Part shown: piece by piece, positions 1-8,159 of the stretch | How positions within the stretch are numbered: position 1 is the first letter of the stretch | How the letters are laid out: the number at the start of each line of letters is the position of its first letter | Notes under the pieces: model-generated | Databases searched by the model: none | What the model saw: the letters and a program-made list of their open reading frames with translations, nothing else | What the model was told of the DNA's origin: nothing | DNA from: an uncultured Rubrobacteraceae bacterium | Lineage (GTDB): Bacteria > Actinomycetota > Rubrobacteria > Rubrobacterales > Rubrobacteraceae | Direction: 5' to 3' | Assembly: GCA_902806075.1 (NCBI GenBank) | Contig: CADCVG010000084.1 | Location: 1-44,355 of the forward strand | DNA: 44,355 nucleotides | Position numbers and translations under genes: made by a program

Positions 1-708
1 CTCAACCAGCGCAACTGCGGCGGGACCGAGCACCTTACCCCGACGCTCTATCACAGCGGGATGTCGGGTGACCTCGCCGCCGTGGTGCGTGAGCTGGTGG
101 GCCGCGACGGTCTTCCCCGCGTCGTGGTTGCGGGCTTCTCCATGGGCGGCAACCTTGCGTTGAAGATGGCCGGGGAGATGGGGGAGGGCGGGCCGACGGC
201 GCTCCTGGGCGTGTGCGCCGTCTCGCCGGCGCTGGATCTGAAGGAGACGGCGAGAAACCTCGAGAGGCCCTCGAACCGCCTCTATCAGCGGGGGTTCGTG
301 CGCGGCCTGCGCCGGCTCGTCGAGCGAAAGAAGGAACTCTACCCGGGTCTCTACGACGTCCGGGGATTAGAGCGCCTGCGCACCGTCCGCGACTTCGACG
401 AGATCTACACCGCCCCGCACGGTGGCTTTGCCGACGCCGACGACTACTATGCCCGCTCTAGCGCCCTCTCCTTCGTCCCGCGCATATGGGTGCCGACGCT
501 CATCGTACACGCCCAGGACGACCCCCTGGTGCCCTTCGGGCCGATGCTGCGCCCGGAGGTCTCCGGGAACCCCGTAGTCACGACGGCGGCACCGTCACAT
601 GGCGGACACGTCGCCTTCGTATCAGCCGAGAAGAACGAAAGGCGCTTCTGGGCGGAGGAGCGAATCGCGGAGTTCTGCCGTCTCCTCTCCGGGGCCGCAC
701 TCTCCTAG
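1..708 (+). CDS. YheT-family alpha/beta hydrolase (5' end cut by window)
   Basis: The reading frame is open from the first base, so the gene begins upstream. The first codons read LNQRNCGGTEHLTPTLYHSG, the conserved RGC/N-C-GG...LYH block of YheT/EMB8-type esterases that precedes the nucleophile elbow. The nucleophile serine lies in GFSMGGN (about residue 47 of the visible part), a candidate acid Asp in the QDDPLVP segment (residues 173-174), and the catalytic His in HGGHVAF (about residue 203). The visible 235 residues cover most of a family of about 320. Members are cytosolic serine hydrolases of poorly known substrate. It is followed by a convergent RNA helicase gene. The fold and triad are clear; the substrate cannot be told. 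Confidence 0.9.
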   Translation, partial: LNQRNCGGTEHLTPTLYHSGMSGDLAAVVRELVGRDGLPRVVVAGFSMGGNLALKMAGEMGEGGPTALLGVCAVSPALDLKETARNLERPSNRLYQRGFVRGLRRLVERKKELYPGLYDVRGLERLRTVRDFDEIYTAPHGGFADADDYYARSSALSFVPRIWVPTLIVHAQDDPLVPFGPMLRPEVSGNPVVTTAAPSHGGHVAFVSAEKNERRFWAEERIAEFCRLLSGAALS

Positions 709-1017
709 AGCTTGGAGCCCCCACCTTACGGTTCCATGGCGAGCCTCCCCAACGAGAGTCTGGTGTTGGAGGGGAGGCGGTTGCTCCTGCGAGCCTTCTA
801 ACTCCTCCTATGGTTCAGATCCAGGCCGGGTCTTATGGCCTTTTGAGCTGTTGAGCCGATGAGTCAAAGGTCTTTGCGCCGAAAGGGTCTGAATCCAGCT
901 CAGAACTTCTCCAGGTGTAGTAGGCAGGCGCCTTATCGAATTTCGCGGCTCCTCCACTGTCTACGCGGAGCCCGGCTAGCCTACGGAGTCCGTAGGCAGC
1001 GGGGTACGGTTTGGCCT
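709..1017. other. Intergenic region between convergent genes
   Basis: About 300 bases lie between the stop of the esterase and the stop of the helicase. I see no convincing gene; the open frames have no ribosome binding site or family-like sequence. The only clear structure is the hairpin at 979-997. A stretch near 811-822 looks superficially like a tRNA T-loop, but no acceptor or anticodon stems fit around it. Confidence 0.5.
979..997. terminator. Perfect 8-bp hairpin between convergent genes
   Basis: GCCTACGG (979-986) and CCGTAGGC (990-997) form a perfect 8-bp stem with a 3-base loop, 21 bases beyond the helicase stop and downstream of the esterase. There is no U-tract on either strand, so it is either a U-less bidirectional terminator or an RNA-stabilising hairpin. 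Confidence 0.4.
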
Positions 1018-2169
1018 TCAGGCAGAGACAGGCAGGTTACTCTCACGCACCTCCACGGGTAGGGCGCGTTTGATCTTGTCGAACTCCCTCTTCTCGGCCT
1101 CGCCGACGAGCGTTGCTGCTATCCCGTCTCTGCCGGCGCGTGCCGTGCGTCCTATGCGGTGTACGTACGTCTCCACGTCTTCGGGGAGGTCGTAGTTGAT
1201 GACGTGCGAGACGTTGGGGATGTCGAGTCCGCGCGCCGCGACGTTCGTCGCGACGAGGATGCGTGTCCGGCCTCCGACGAACGCGGCGAGCGTCTTGGTA
1301 CGCTGCGCCTGCGTCTTCCCGCCGTGCAACAGGCCCGCCTTGTAGCCATCCCGTTCGAGTTGGCGGTGCAGCTTGGTCGCCCCATGCTTCGTCCGGCGGA
1401 ACACTATCGCCCGTGGCTCCTTCTCCGCGTCGATCAGCGACCGCAGGGCACTCGTCTTGTCACGCCCGTTTACGCGATAGGAGACCTGCTCGACGGTATC
1501 TACCGTGGGGGCCTCGGACTCTACCGTGAGCCACTGCGGGGAGCGCATATGGCTCTTGACCATGCCGCGTATCGCTCCGGGCATCGTGGCCGAGAAGAGA
1601 GCGGTCTGCCTGGCGTCAGGCGTGCGCGAGAGGATGCGTCCGACATCCGGCGCGAAGCCCATGTCGAGCATCCGGTCGGCCTCGTCGAGCACGAGGTAGC
1701 GCACCGAGCCGAGCCCGAGCGTGCCCCTCTGCAAATGGTCGAGGATCCGCCCCGGGGTGCCGACCACGACCGAGGCCGTACGGCCCTTGAGCGCCTTGAT
1801 CTGCGGCCCTATGGCCACGCCCCCGCAGAGGACCACCGGGCGGACCGGCCTGTAGCGGGAGAGGTTCGAAAGCTCCGCAGCGGCCTGTGCGGCGAGCTCC
1901 CGTGTGGGCACGAGCACGAGCGCCTGTACGCCCCGCGTCTTCGGGTCTATGGCTTCGAGCAGCGGTATCGAGAAAGCAGCCGTCTTGCCGCTGCCTGTCT
2001 GGGCGATCCCGACGACGTCCTCCCCGCCCAGGAGCACGGGCAGCGCCAGCGCCTGTATCGGGGTCGGGACCTCCCATCCCTGATCTATCACGGCCTTGCG
2101 GACCGGTTCGGAGACGGGGAGATCCGTGAACGAGACCTGCGGGGCCTCGATTAGAGTATGCGGTGCCAA
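1018..2169 (-). CDS. DEAD-box ATP-dependent RNA helicase
   Basis: Unwinds structured RNA using ATP; bacterial members act in ribosome assembly, RNA decay and cold adaptation. The motifs appear in order: the Q-motif region (PTPIQALALP), motif I AQTGSGKT, Ia PTRELA, GG, TPGR, motif II DEAD, motif III SAT, and in the second RecA lobe the helicase-C segment ending HRIGRTARAG. There is almost no C-terminal extension, so it is a minimal RhlE/CshA-like core. I prefer the TTG start at 2169 because AGAGGAAGGA lies 11 bases upstream and it starts just before the Q-motif. The frame stays open to a TTG at 2262 with an ATG at 2214, but neither has a good ribosome binding site. Gene symbol withheld because RhlE, CshA and DeaD cannot be separated by eye. 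Confidence 0.93.
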   Translation of the reverse strand: MAPHTLIEAPQVSFTDLPVSEPVRKAVIDQGWEVPTPIQALALPVLLGGEDVVGIAQTGSGKTAAFSIPLLEAIDPKTRGVQALVLVPTRELAAQAAAELSNLSRYRPVRPVVLCGGVAIGPQIKALKGRTASVVVGTPGRILDHLQRGTLGLGSVRYLVLDEADRMLDMGFAPDVGRILSRTPDARQTALFSATMPGAIRGMVKSHMRSPQWLTVESEAPTVDTVEQVSYRVNGRDKTSALRSLIDAEKEPRAIVFRRTKHGATKLHRQLERDGYKAGLLHGGKTQAQRTKTLAAFVGGRTRILVATNVAARGLDIPNVSHVINYDLPEDVETYVHRIGRTARAGRDGIAATLVGEAEKREFDKIKRALPVEVRESNLPVSA

Positions 2170-2329
2170 AATAAGATGTTCCTTCCTCTTGTCGTGTATG
2201 TCAGGCGCCACCATAAGGAGCGTACGTCGTGGCGACCACTCGACAGGAGAGGATAGGCACAAAACACAAGAAAGGAGATGCGCCTCGGATATCCGGCATC
2301 TCTAGAATCGTGGACGTATGTTCTCGATT

Positions 2330-2356
2330 GCGTAGCATACTAAGTATACTGGACGT
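2330..2356. promoter_or_regulatory. AT-rich dyad upstream of the helicase
   Basis: The upstream region of the helicase contains the self-complementary octamer AGTATACT (about 2342-2349) with a flanking CATACT copy, in a locally AT-rich stretch of otherwise high-GC DNA. This resembles a promoter or small operator. No regulator can be assigned. Confidence 0.25.
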
Positions 2357-2475
2357 GCGTCCATAGTCAAATTGGAGGACGCGGACGTTGCCGCCACAAT
2401 ACTCTAGCTCCGGGGAGTATAGGGAGGCGGGATGCGTACCGGCCGCGCCCAGGGCACAGGCCGGCAACGTCATCT

Positions 2476-2619
2476 TCACTGTGTAGCTGAGTCGCCCTCG
2501 GTCTTGTTCGCGTCATTCCGGCGCCTCTGCCGGTAGACGAAGGCGGCCTCACGTATCGTATCCTCGTCTTCCAGCCCAGCCCCGAGGGCGTCGGCGACCG
2601 TGGGCAGCGAGGTTACCAT
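2476..2619 (-). CDS. Small 47-residue protein following the alcohol dehydrogenase
   Basis: An ATG at 2619 lies only 5 bases after the TGA of the alcohol dehydrogenase on the same strand and opens a 47-codon frame ending in TGA. The product begins MVTSLPTVADALGAG, continues with an acidic patch (EDEDTIREAA) and then a basic patch (YRQRRRNDANK). Composition and codon use look coding. There is no separate strong Shine-Dalgarno, so it would be translated by coupling to the upstream stop. I recognise no family. It could instead be a chance frame. Confidence 0.4.
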   Translation of the reverse strand: MVTSLPTVADALGAGLEDEDTIREAAFVYRQRRRNDANKTEGDSATQ

Positions 2620-2624
2620 CCAGG

Positions 2625-3815
2625 TCAGGGAGTGAGCAAGACCTTTATCGCGTTGTCCTGCTTCTTCTGGAAGATCTCGTATCCGTGCGGTGCCTGGTCG
2701 AGCGGCAGCTTGTGGGTGGCGAGGTCTTCGACGCCCAAAGGATCAGCGGTGTCGGTCAGCAGTGGCATGATGTCGTCTATCCAGTACTTGACGTTGGCCT
2801 GCCCCATGCGTAGTTGGATCTGCTTGTCGAAGAGCGTCAGCATGGGAATGGGATCCGCCATTCCGCCGTAGAGGCCGATGAGGGAGATCGTGCCGCCACG
2901 GCGCACCGCGTCGATCGCCTGGTAGAAGACGTTCATGCGATCGACCCCTGCCTCCTGGAAGACGCTCTGCGCGGCTTTGTCGGGTAGGAGACCCGCGATC
3001 TGCTGCGTGAGCCCGGTGACGGGCGAGCCGTGCGCCTCCATCCCGACCGCGTCGATCACCGAGTCCGGTCCCCTACCGTCGGTCATCTCGCGCATCGCTT
3101 CGGGAACGTTATCGTGTTCGTTGGCGTCGAGAACCTCGATCCCATGACGACGCGCCATCTCGATCCGCTCGGGCACGATGTCGACGGCGATGACTCGATG
3201 GCCTTTGTGGCGGGCGATGCGCGAGCTCATCTGGCCGATCGGACCGAGCCCAAATACTGCCACACTACCCCCCTCGGGAATACCGGCGTACTCGACCGCC
3301 TGCCAGGAGGTGGGTAGCACGTCGGAGAGGTAGACGAAGCGCTCGTCGGGCATGCCTTCGGCTTCCTCCGGCACCTTGATCGGCATGTAGTTCGCCAGTG
3401 GGACACGAAGGAACTCGGCCTGGCCGCCGGCCACCTCCCCGTAAAGCTTCGAGAAGCCGAACAGGGATGCGCCCATGCCCTGATCCCGCACCTGCGTGGT
3501 CTCGCACTGCGAGTGGAGGCCCTGACCGCACATGAAGCAGTCCCCGCAGCAGATGGTGAATGGGAGCACGACCCGGTCGCCGGGCTTGACGTGAGTGACC
3601 TCCGAGCCGACCTCTTCTACAATGCCCATGGGCTCGTGGCCGAGGACGTCACCCTCCCCCATGAACGGTCCGAGCACCTCGTAGAGGTGCAGGTCGGAGC
3701 CGCAGATCGCCGTCGTCGTGATTCGCACGATGGCGTCGTTGGACTCCTGAATGGTCGGGTCGGGAACGTTGTCAACCCGCACGTCGCGTTTGCCATGCCA
3801 CGCAACAGCTTTCAT
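2625..3815 (-). CDS. Zinc-dependent alcohol dehydrogenase, formaldehyde-dehydrogenase-like
   Basis: Medium-chain dehydrogenase/reductase, 396 residues, predicted to oxidise an alcohol or aldehyde with NAD(P). Catalytic zinc ligands are Cys38 (CGSDLH), His60 and Glu61 (GHE). Structural zinc ligands are Cys90, Cys93, Cys96 and Cys104. The Rossmann glycine motif is GLGPIG near residue 195, followed by the acidic VDIVPER strand end. The insertion after about residue 255 (AVGMEAHGSPVTG...) is typical of glutathione-independent formaldehyde dehydrogenase-like members. A strong ribosome binding site (GGAGGAAG) sits 6 bases before the ATG. Downstream, a 47-codon frame starts 5 bases after the stop. 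Substrate not determinable; FdhA-like formaldehyde dismutase activity is possible. Confidence 0.92.
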   Translation of the reverse strand: MKAVAWHGKRDVRVDNVPDPTIQESNDAIVRITTTAICGSDLHLYEVLGPFMGEGDVLGHEPMGIVEEVGSEVTHVKPGDRVVLPFTICCGDCFMCGQGLHSQCETTQVRDQGMGASLFGFSKLYGEVAGGQAEFLRVPLANYMPIKVPEEAEGMPDERFVYLSDVLPTSWQAVEYAGIPEGGSVAVFGLGPIGQMSSRIARHKGHRVIAVDIVPERIEMARRHGIEVLDANEHDNVPEAMREMTDGRGPDSVIDAVGMEAHGSPVTGLTQQIAGLLPDKAAQSVFQEAGVDRMNVFYQAIDAVRRGGTISLIGLYGGMADPIPMLTLFDKQIQLRMGQANVKYWIDDIMPLLTDTADPLGVEDLATHKLPLDQAPHGYEIFQKKQDNAIKVLLTP

Positions 3816-3966
3816 GTCATCTTCCTCCGTGGTCGTGTTCAGCCTACCGCCATGTTCTCACACTCAGGCAAGCAATGAGCAGCGGACCGTCATCCCCTCC
3901 TGCATTGGGAAGAGAAAAAGGGCTGGCGGTTTGTATGGTCTTGTAACCGTCTTGCAACTAGAGACG

Positions 3967-4158
3967 TTACGAGAGCTTCTCACGTATTCTGTTGAAGAGT
4001 TCGGTGACTTCCCGATCATCTATGTAACTCAGCAGAAAATCGTCGGCCATCATGCGGGTGACCGTTGCGTTCTGCCGGCCCTCCTCGTCGGTGCCCGCGT
4101 ACTGCGGGTTACCCTCCGCGAGCCACCTGAGGTTCTCTAGCAGCTGATCCCGGTTCAT
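3967..4158 (-). CDS. Small hypothetical protein, 63 residues
   Basis: A short acidic helical protein that starts MNRDQLLENLRWLAEG and ends FNRIREKLS. A purine-rich site (AGAGGGAG) lies just upstream of the ATG. It stands alone between the alcohol dehydrogenase and a divergent esterase gene. No cysteine cluster, membrane segment or recognised domain. Likely a lineage-specific cytosolic protein. Confidence 0.6.
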   Translation of the reverse strand: MNRDQLLENLRWLAEGNPQYAGTDEEGRQNATVTRMMADDFLLSYIDDREVTELFNRIREKLS

Positions 4159-4283
4159 ACGTCTCCCTCTTCCGGTTCCACCAAAATCGTAGCATCGCCT
4201 CGTCTCGTAGGTGCGGGCGACGAAGCGCCCGCATTGTACTTACGGGTGTAGCCGGGCGAGGCGAGGGGAACAGATGGAAGCGG

Positions 4284-4961
4284 ATGGTAGAAGACGGAAA
4301 CACCGAGGGGCGACTGCGGGCACGCCCGGTTGGGGTCTCCGCCGGAGCGGCGCCTATCGGCCTGCGGACGCTAGGGCGGGGCGGATATCTCTACGTGCCG
4401 GCGAGCTACCGGTCCGAACGGCCCGCCCCGCTGGCGGTTCTACTGCATGGGGCGGACGAGGACGCACGCGACGGCCTGGCCCTGCTCCGGGCTCACGCGG
4501 ACGAGGCCGGTCTCATACTGCTCGCGCTGGACTCGCGTGGACCTACCTGGGACTTCATCAGGGGAGGGTATGGCCCGGATGTCGCCGCCATCGACCGGGC
4601 TCTGGAGGAGGTATTCTCTTCGTATGCGGTCGACCCATCGCGCGTGGCGGTGGGAGGCTACTCTGATGGAGCTTCTTACGCGCTCTCGCTCGGGATCACG
4701 AACGGGGATCTCTTTACGCACGTGATGGCGTTCTCGCCGGGCTTCATGGCTCCGGCCGGGCGGACAGGTTTGCCCCGAATCTTCGTCTCCCACGGCACAC
4801 GCGACGGGTGGCTCCCCATCGAGCGGTGCAGCCGCAGGGTCGTCCCTCAACTCCAGCGTGCCAGCTACGACGTAACGTACCGGGAGTTCGACGGTCCCCA
4901 CGTGGTCCCGCCCATGATCGGGCGGGAGGCTACGGACTGGTTAAATACGGGGCAGGACTGA
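4284..4961 (+). CDS. Phospholipase/carboxylesterase-type alpha/beta hydrolase
   Basis: Serine esterase of the YpfH/carboxylesterase 2 type, 225 residues. The oxyanion segment is LLHGADED (His55-Gly56), the nucleophile is Ser127 in GGYSDGAS, the acid is Asp174 in HGTRDGWLP and the catalytic His is 206 in DGPHVVP, all with family-typical spacing. There is no signal peptide, so it acts in the cytosol on an unknown ester. The start has a purine-rich but not ideal ribosome site (GATGGAAG). Monocistronic; the next gene starts 84 bases later. Confidence 0.88.
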   Translation: MVEDGNTEGRLRARPVGVSAGAAPIGLRTLGRGGYLYVPASYRSERPAPLAVLLHGADEDARDGLALLRAHADEAGLILLALDSRGPTWDFIRGGYGPDVAAIDRALEEVFSSYAVDPSRVAVGGYSDGASYALSLGITNGDLFTHVMAFSPGFMAPAGRTGLPRIFVSHGTRDGWLPIERCSRRVVPQLQRASYDVTYREFDGPHVVPPMIGREATDWLNTGQD

Positions 4962-5045
4962 AAAGCGTAGCCCAAGCCGGTACCCGTCCCTTCTGATGCT
5001 AACGGGCTCACTCGACACCGGTAGGGGTGCTGCTAGCATTGGTAC

Positions 5046-5378
5046 GTGGACGAGACGAAAGGCAGTGCAAGGGGAGGAGCCTGCGAGCTCTGTGGCCGGG
5101 AGGTGCAGAGGCTGACGCGGCATCACCTCGTCCCCAGGACGCGCCACAAGAACAAGCGCAACAAGAAGACCTTCGACCGGCGGGAGGTCCACCTCACGGT
5201 CGGTCTCTGCTCCCCCTGCCACCGGCACATACACGCCGTCCTCGACAACAAGGAGCTGGAGCGCGAGTACAATACGCTCGAAGCCCTGAGATCCCACCCC
5301 GACGTGGAGAGGTTCGTCGCCTGGGTCAGCAAGAAACCTCACGGCACCAGGGCGAGCGCCCGCCGCAACATCGGGTAG
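5046..5378 (+). CDS. HNH endonuclease family protein (YajD-like)
   Basis: 110 residues with a compact zinc-bound HNH fold: zinc ligands Cys13 and Cys16 (CELC), catalytic HH at 26-27 (RHHLVPR), then Cys55 and Cys58 (LCSPC) followed by HRHIH (59-63). A basic loop rich in Lys/Arg (residues 31-46) would contact DNA. Stand-alone short HNH proteins of this kind are common in bacteria and their biological role is mostly unknown; this one is not next to recognisable phage or restriction genes. Start is GTG (GTGGACGAG); upstream purines are weak. Confidence 0.85.
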   Translation: MDETKGSARGGACELCGREVQRLTRHHLVPRTRHKNKRNKKTFDRREVHLTVGLCSPCHRHIHAVLDNKELEREYNTLEALRSHPDVERFVAWVSKKPHGTRASARRNIG

Positions 5379-5714
5379 AGGGAGCATGTCGACATCCGTA
5401 CGGCAGTCGCCAGCTTACCTGGCCACCCGTCCGAGCGGCGGACGTCCGGTAACCCATCCCCCGGTATGTTGGTAGAGTGCTCCGAAACGGAGCGACCGTT
5501 CGTCTCTTTACCGTCAAACGAACGTGGACTCCCGGTATGTATACGGTCGCGTAAGGAGGAGGTCGTCACTGCTCGTATAACTTCAAGCCTGGTTGTCTAT
5601 CGAGCGCGCCAGAGAGCCGGTCTTGTCGCAAGCCTCGTAGACAACCGCCGCTGGTTTCACGATACTGATGTTATCTGAGTTAGGAAGCAGAGTGTGGGAA
5701 GGGGAACCGAAAAG
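5379..5714. other. Intergenic region with two hairpins upstream of osmC-like gene
   Basis: No gene seen. The stretch contains a 6-bp stem GCTCCG/CGGAGC (5479-5493), placed suitably to end transcription of the HNH gene but without a T-run, and a larger inverted repeat at 5591-5646 listed separately. Confidence 0.5.
5591..5646. repeat. Long imperfect inverted repeat before the OsmC gene
   Basis: GGTTGTCTA-t-CGAG (5591-5604) pairs with CTCG-TAGACAACC (5634-5646): 13 base pairs with one bulged base. The 29-base loop holds a second small hairpin CTTG-tcg-CAAG (5622-5632). The heptamer CAAGCCT occurs at 5584-5590 and again at 5629-5635. The structure ends 68 bases before the OsmC start and could be an RNA leader element, an operator, or the scar of a small mobile element. 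Confidence 0.5.
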
Positions 5715-6149
5715 ATGAGCCTGGAAGATAGTCGAGTGGTTGTATACACGGCGGACGGTCTTTGTACCGAGGCAACGGCAGATGGGCATGCTCTGGTAGC
5801 TGATGAGCCGGTTGATCTCGGGGGCACTGGGGCTGGGCCAACCCCCTACGATTACCTGCTGACCGCGCTCGGGAGTTGCACTGCGATAACGGTGCGCATG
5901 TACGCCGATCGCAAGGGGTGGCCGCTAGAGTCGGTGACGGTCCGGCTAGGGCGCCAGAGGATACACGCCAAAGACTGCGAGGAGTGCGAGACGGAGAACG
6001 GCAGGATCGACCACATCGAGCTCGAGCTGGACCTGGAGGGACCGCTGGACGACGAGCAGCGCCAGCGCCTCCGGGAGATAGCCGACCGCTGCCCGGTCCA
6101 CCGGACGCTCGATTCGGAGGTGTGGATCCAGACCCGTACTGCCCCTTGA
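5715..6149 (+). CDS. OsmC family peroxiredoxin-like protein
   Basis: OsmC/Ohr-fold protein, 144 residues, which reduces organic or fatty-acid hydroperoxides with a two-cysteine mechanism. The peroxidatic cysteine is Cys55 in ALGSCTAITVRMYADRKG, the classic helix motif, and the second is Cys126 in ADRCPVHRTL. An extra Cys88-x2-Cys91 pair sits in the middle loop. The motif order fits the YhfA/OsmC branch better than Ohr. I chose ATG 5715 because GGGAAGGGGAAC precedes it; a GTG at 5694 is in frame but lacks a site. The 13-bp inverted repeat upstream may regulate it. Confidence 0.92.
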   Translation: MSLEDSRVVVYTADGLCTEATADGHALVADEPVDLGGTGAGPTPYDYLLTALGSCTAITVRMYADRKGWPLESVTVRLGRQRIHAKDCEECETENGRIDHIELELDLEGPLDDEQRQRLREIADRCPVHRTLDSEVWIQTRTAP

Positions 6150-6281
6150 CCTAAGAGCGACGCCGCACGCGAGTCCCCGGGCGGAGGCTTCCCCGAACCC
6201 CATTCCCCACCCGGCCGGGATACATACTGCGACCGGGCAGCTACGGACCGGGGCGCGGCGGACAAAGCGGCACGTAACTGC

Positions 6282-6310
6282 TTGAAACCCCTGCAAAAAG
6301 GCTGTATCAC
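6282..6310 (+). promoter_or_regulatory. Putative sigma-70-type promoter for the HAD-fpg operon
   Basis: TTGAAA (6282-6287), a 17-base spacer, and TATCAC (6305-6310) lie upstream of the HAD phosphatase gene. The -35 is good, the -10 weaker. Position fits transcription of the HAD and fpg genes as one unit. Confidence 0.35.
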
Positions 6311-6440
6311 CGGATACGCTAGAACGGGCTAGAATATGTCGGTTGTCTGTTTGGCGGAAGCCAGGGGCTTGAGACCTGTGGCCCCACGAGTTGTGAGAGG
6401 TGGTTTGTCCGGGACGTCCTACAACGCGGAGAATGGTCGG

Positions 6441-7259
6441 TTGCCTTTCGACCTCGCGGCCTTCGACCTCGACGGCACGGTGTTGCGCCGGGACCTTCGG
6501 ATCACGGAGGCGACCGTGGGGGCGTTGAACGCGCTGCGGGAGCGAGGTATGCGGCTGGTAGTGGCGACGGGACGGCGCTTCGAGGGGGCCCGCGAGCACG
6601 CGGCGCGTCTCGGTTTCGAGGGCGAGGACCCGGTCATCTGCTACGGTGGCTCGATGGTACGCCGGATGAACGGCGAGACGCTCTTGCATCGTACGCTCGA
6701 TAGAGAGGTGAGCGTCGAAGTGCTTGAGTGGGCCGCGAGCCGGGATCTCCACGCCCGGATCTTTACGGACGGTGGGATCGTGGTCTCACCCGAGACCCCG
6801 GCGGCCCTCAGACACCTCTCCTTGCGGGACAAGGCGGATGTCGAGGTCGTCCCCTCGCCGGCGGACTGGCTCCGAAACGGCGGCGAGGAGCCAACCAAGC
6901 TCGTCATCATCGACCATCCAGATGAAATTCCGATCTGGTTGGACGAGGCCCAGCGCGCCTTCTCCGGTCGTCTGCACGTCACCCGGAGCCTCCCACACTA
7001 CGTCGAGGTCGGCGGCCTGGAGGGCACGAAGGCGTCTGCTCTGGAGTTCTTGTGCGGGCGGTGGGGGATAGACCCCGCACGCACCCTCGCCTTCGGTGAC
7101 GCGGACAACGACATAGACATGCTCTCCTTCGCAGGGTTGGGGGTGGCAGTCGGTGGAATGACCGAGGAGGTCCGGGCCGCGGCGGACGCCGTGGCGCCAC
7201 CAGTGAATGAGGATGGGGTCGCCTCATTCGTGCGCGGTCTCGTCGAGGAGTGTTCTTAG
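6441..7259 (+). CDS. HAD superfamily phosphatase, Cof type (IIB)
   Basis: Cytosolic phosphatase of the Cof/YidA class acting on sugar phosphates or related metabolites. The nucleophile motif FDLDGT has Asp9 and general acid Asp11; motif II is VVATGRR; motif III Lys is in PTKLVIID; motif IV is GDADNDIDML. The long middle segment is the C2B cap. The TTG at 6441, with GGAG 9 bases upstream, gives the usual 272 residues and starts a few residues before motif I. The frame extends to an ATG at 6336, but those 35 residues have no family counterpart and no good ribosome site. The stop codon abuts the GTG of fpg, so the two are translationally coupled. Confidence 0.9.
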   Translation: MPFDLAAFDLDGTVLRRDLRITEATVGALNALRERGMRLVVATGRRFEGAREHAARLGFEGEDPVICYGGSMVRRMNGETLLHRTLDREVSVEVLEWAASRDLHARIFTDGGIVVSPETPAALRHLSLRDKADVEVVPSPADWLRNGGEEPTKLVIIDHPDEIPIWLDEAQRAFSGRLHVTRSLPHYVEVGGLEGTKASALEFLCGRWGIDPARTLAFGDADNDIDMLSFAGLGVAVGGMTEEVRAAADAVAPPVNEDGVASFVRGLVEECS

Positions 7260-8078
7260 GTGCCGGAGCTGCCCGAAGTCACGGTGATCTCCGAGGACCT
7301 CCGGGAGCTGGCCGTGGGCAAGGAGGTCGTCCGGGCGGGAATCTTCCGGGATGACGTCTCCAACGCCGGGGTCGCGGGGTTCCCGGCGAAGCTCGTGGGG
7401 AGGACCCTGGAGGGCACGGGACGGCGCGGCAAGATCATCACGCTCGACTTCGGAGAGGTAACGGGCGTGGTACATCTCGTCATCTCCGGGCGCGTCGTGC
7501 AGCTTCCCGCCTGGCGGGAGCCTGACAAGACTCACACCGCTATCGTCGAGTTCGAGGGCGGGCCCGTACTCGCCTTCAAGAAGCTCTGGCTCGGCTACTT
7601 CGACCTGTACGAGCCCGAGCGCGTCGGGGAGCATCCCCTGATCTCACGCCTCGGCCCCGACCCTTTCTCCGAGGATTTTACGGTCGAGTACCTGAAAAAT
7701 GTATTCAAACGCAAGGCGAGCATCAAGGGTTTGCTCCTCGACCAGTCGGTCGTCGCGGGCCTGGGCAACATCTACGTGGACGAGGTGCTCTTCGCAGCCG
7801 GGGTCCATCCCATCCGCAAGGCCAACACCCTGAGCTCCCTGGAGATAGAGCAGATCTACTCGGCCACACGCGGCATCTTGCGTGAGGCCATCGAGTTGCG
7901 CGGCACGACCTTCGACTCCTACCACGACGCCTTCGGTGAGACGGGCAAGTACCAGCACCGGCTCAAGGTCTTCACCAGGGCGGGAGAGCCCTGCCCGGTA
8001 TGCGGGACGGAGATACGAAAGTCCCGCGTCGCCGGCCGGGGTACCCACGTTTGCGCGACCTGCCAGCCGGTTGGCTAG
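7260..8078 (+). CDS. mutM: Formamidopyrimidine-DNA glycosylase (Fpg/MutM)
   Basis: Base-excision-repair enzyme that removes 8-oxoguanine and formamidopyrimidines and cleaves the abasic site. It begins PELPEV after the initiator, exposing the catalytic Pro and Glu. The helix-two-turn-helix segment is SVVAGLGNIYVDEVLF. The C-terminal zinc finger has Cys245, Cys248, Cys265 and Cys268 with the Arg-containing loop between them (KSRVAGRGTH). Length 272 is standard. Start is GTG immediately after the HAD stop, with GAGGAG 9 bases upstream. Pairing with a HAD phosphatase suggests co-expression, perhaps in damage or nucleotide sanitation; that link is inference. Confidence 0.95.
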   Translation: MPELPEVTVISEDLRELAVGKEVVRAGIFRDDVSNAGVAGFPAKLVGRTLEGTGRRGKIITLDFGEVTGVVHLVISGRVVQLPAWREPDKTHTAIVEFEGGPVLAFKKLWLGYFDLYEPERVGEHPLISRLGPDPFSEDFTVEYLKNVFKRKASIKGLLLDQSVVAGLGNIYVDEVLFAAGVHPIRKANTLSSLEIEQIYSATRGILREAIELRGTTFDSYHDAFGETGKYQHRLKVFTRAGEPCPVCGTEIRKSRVAGRGTHVCATCQPVG

Positions 8079-8133
8079 TTCGCATACCGTGGAAGGGTAT
8101 TACGCTCGAGGGAGCGCCTGGGGAGAGCGAACG

Positions 8134-8152
8134 GTCTGCCCCCCCGGCGGAC
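8134..8152 (+). terminator. Hairpin after fpg
   Basis: GTCTGCC (8134-8140) and GGCGGAC (8146-8152) make a 7-bp stem with a C5 loop, between the convergent fpg and lipoprotein genes. No T-run follows. Confidence 0.35.
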
Positions 8153-8159
8153 TGGAGAT

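Noticed and set aside
805-825. tRNA T-loop-like GGTTCAGATCC
   Set aside because: No matching acceptor, D or anticodon stems; the T-loop position 58 A is missing.
1159-2154. Long 331-codon plus-strand frame
   Set aside because: It is antisense to the DEAD-box helicase, has no ribosome site, and its sequence is the usual Arg/Gly-rich mirror of a high-GC gene.
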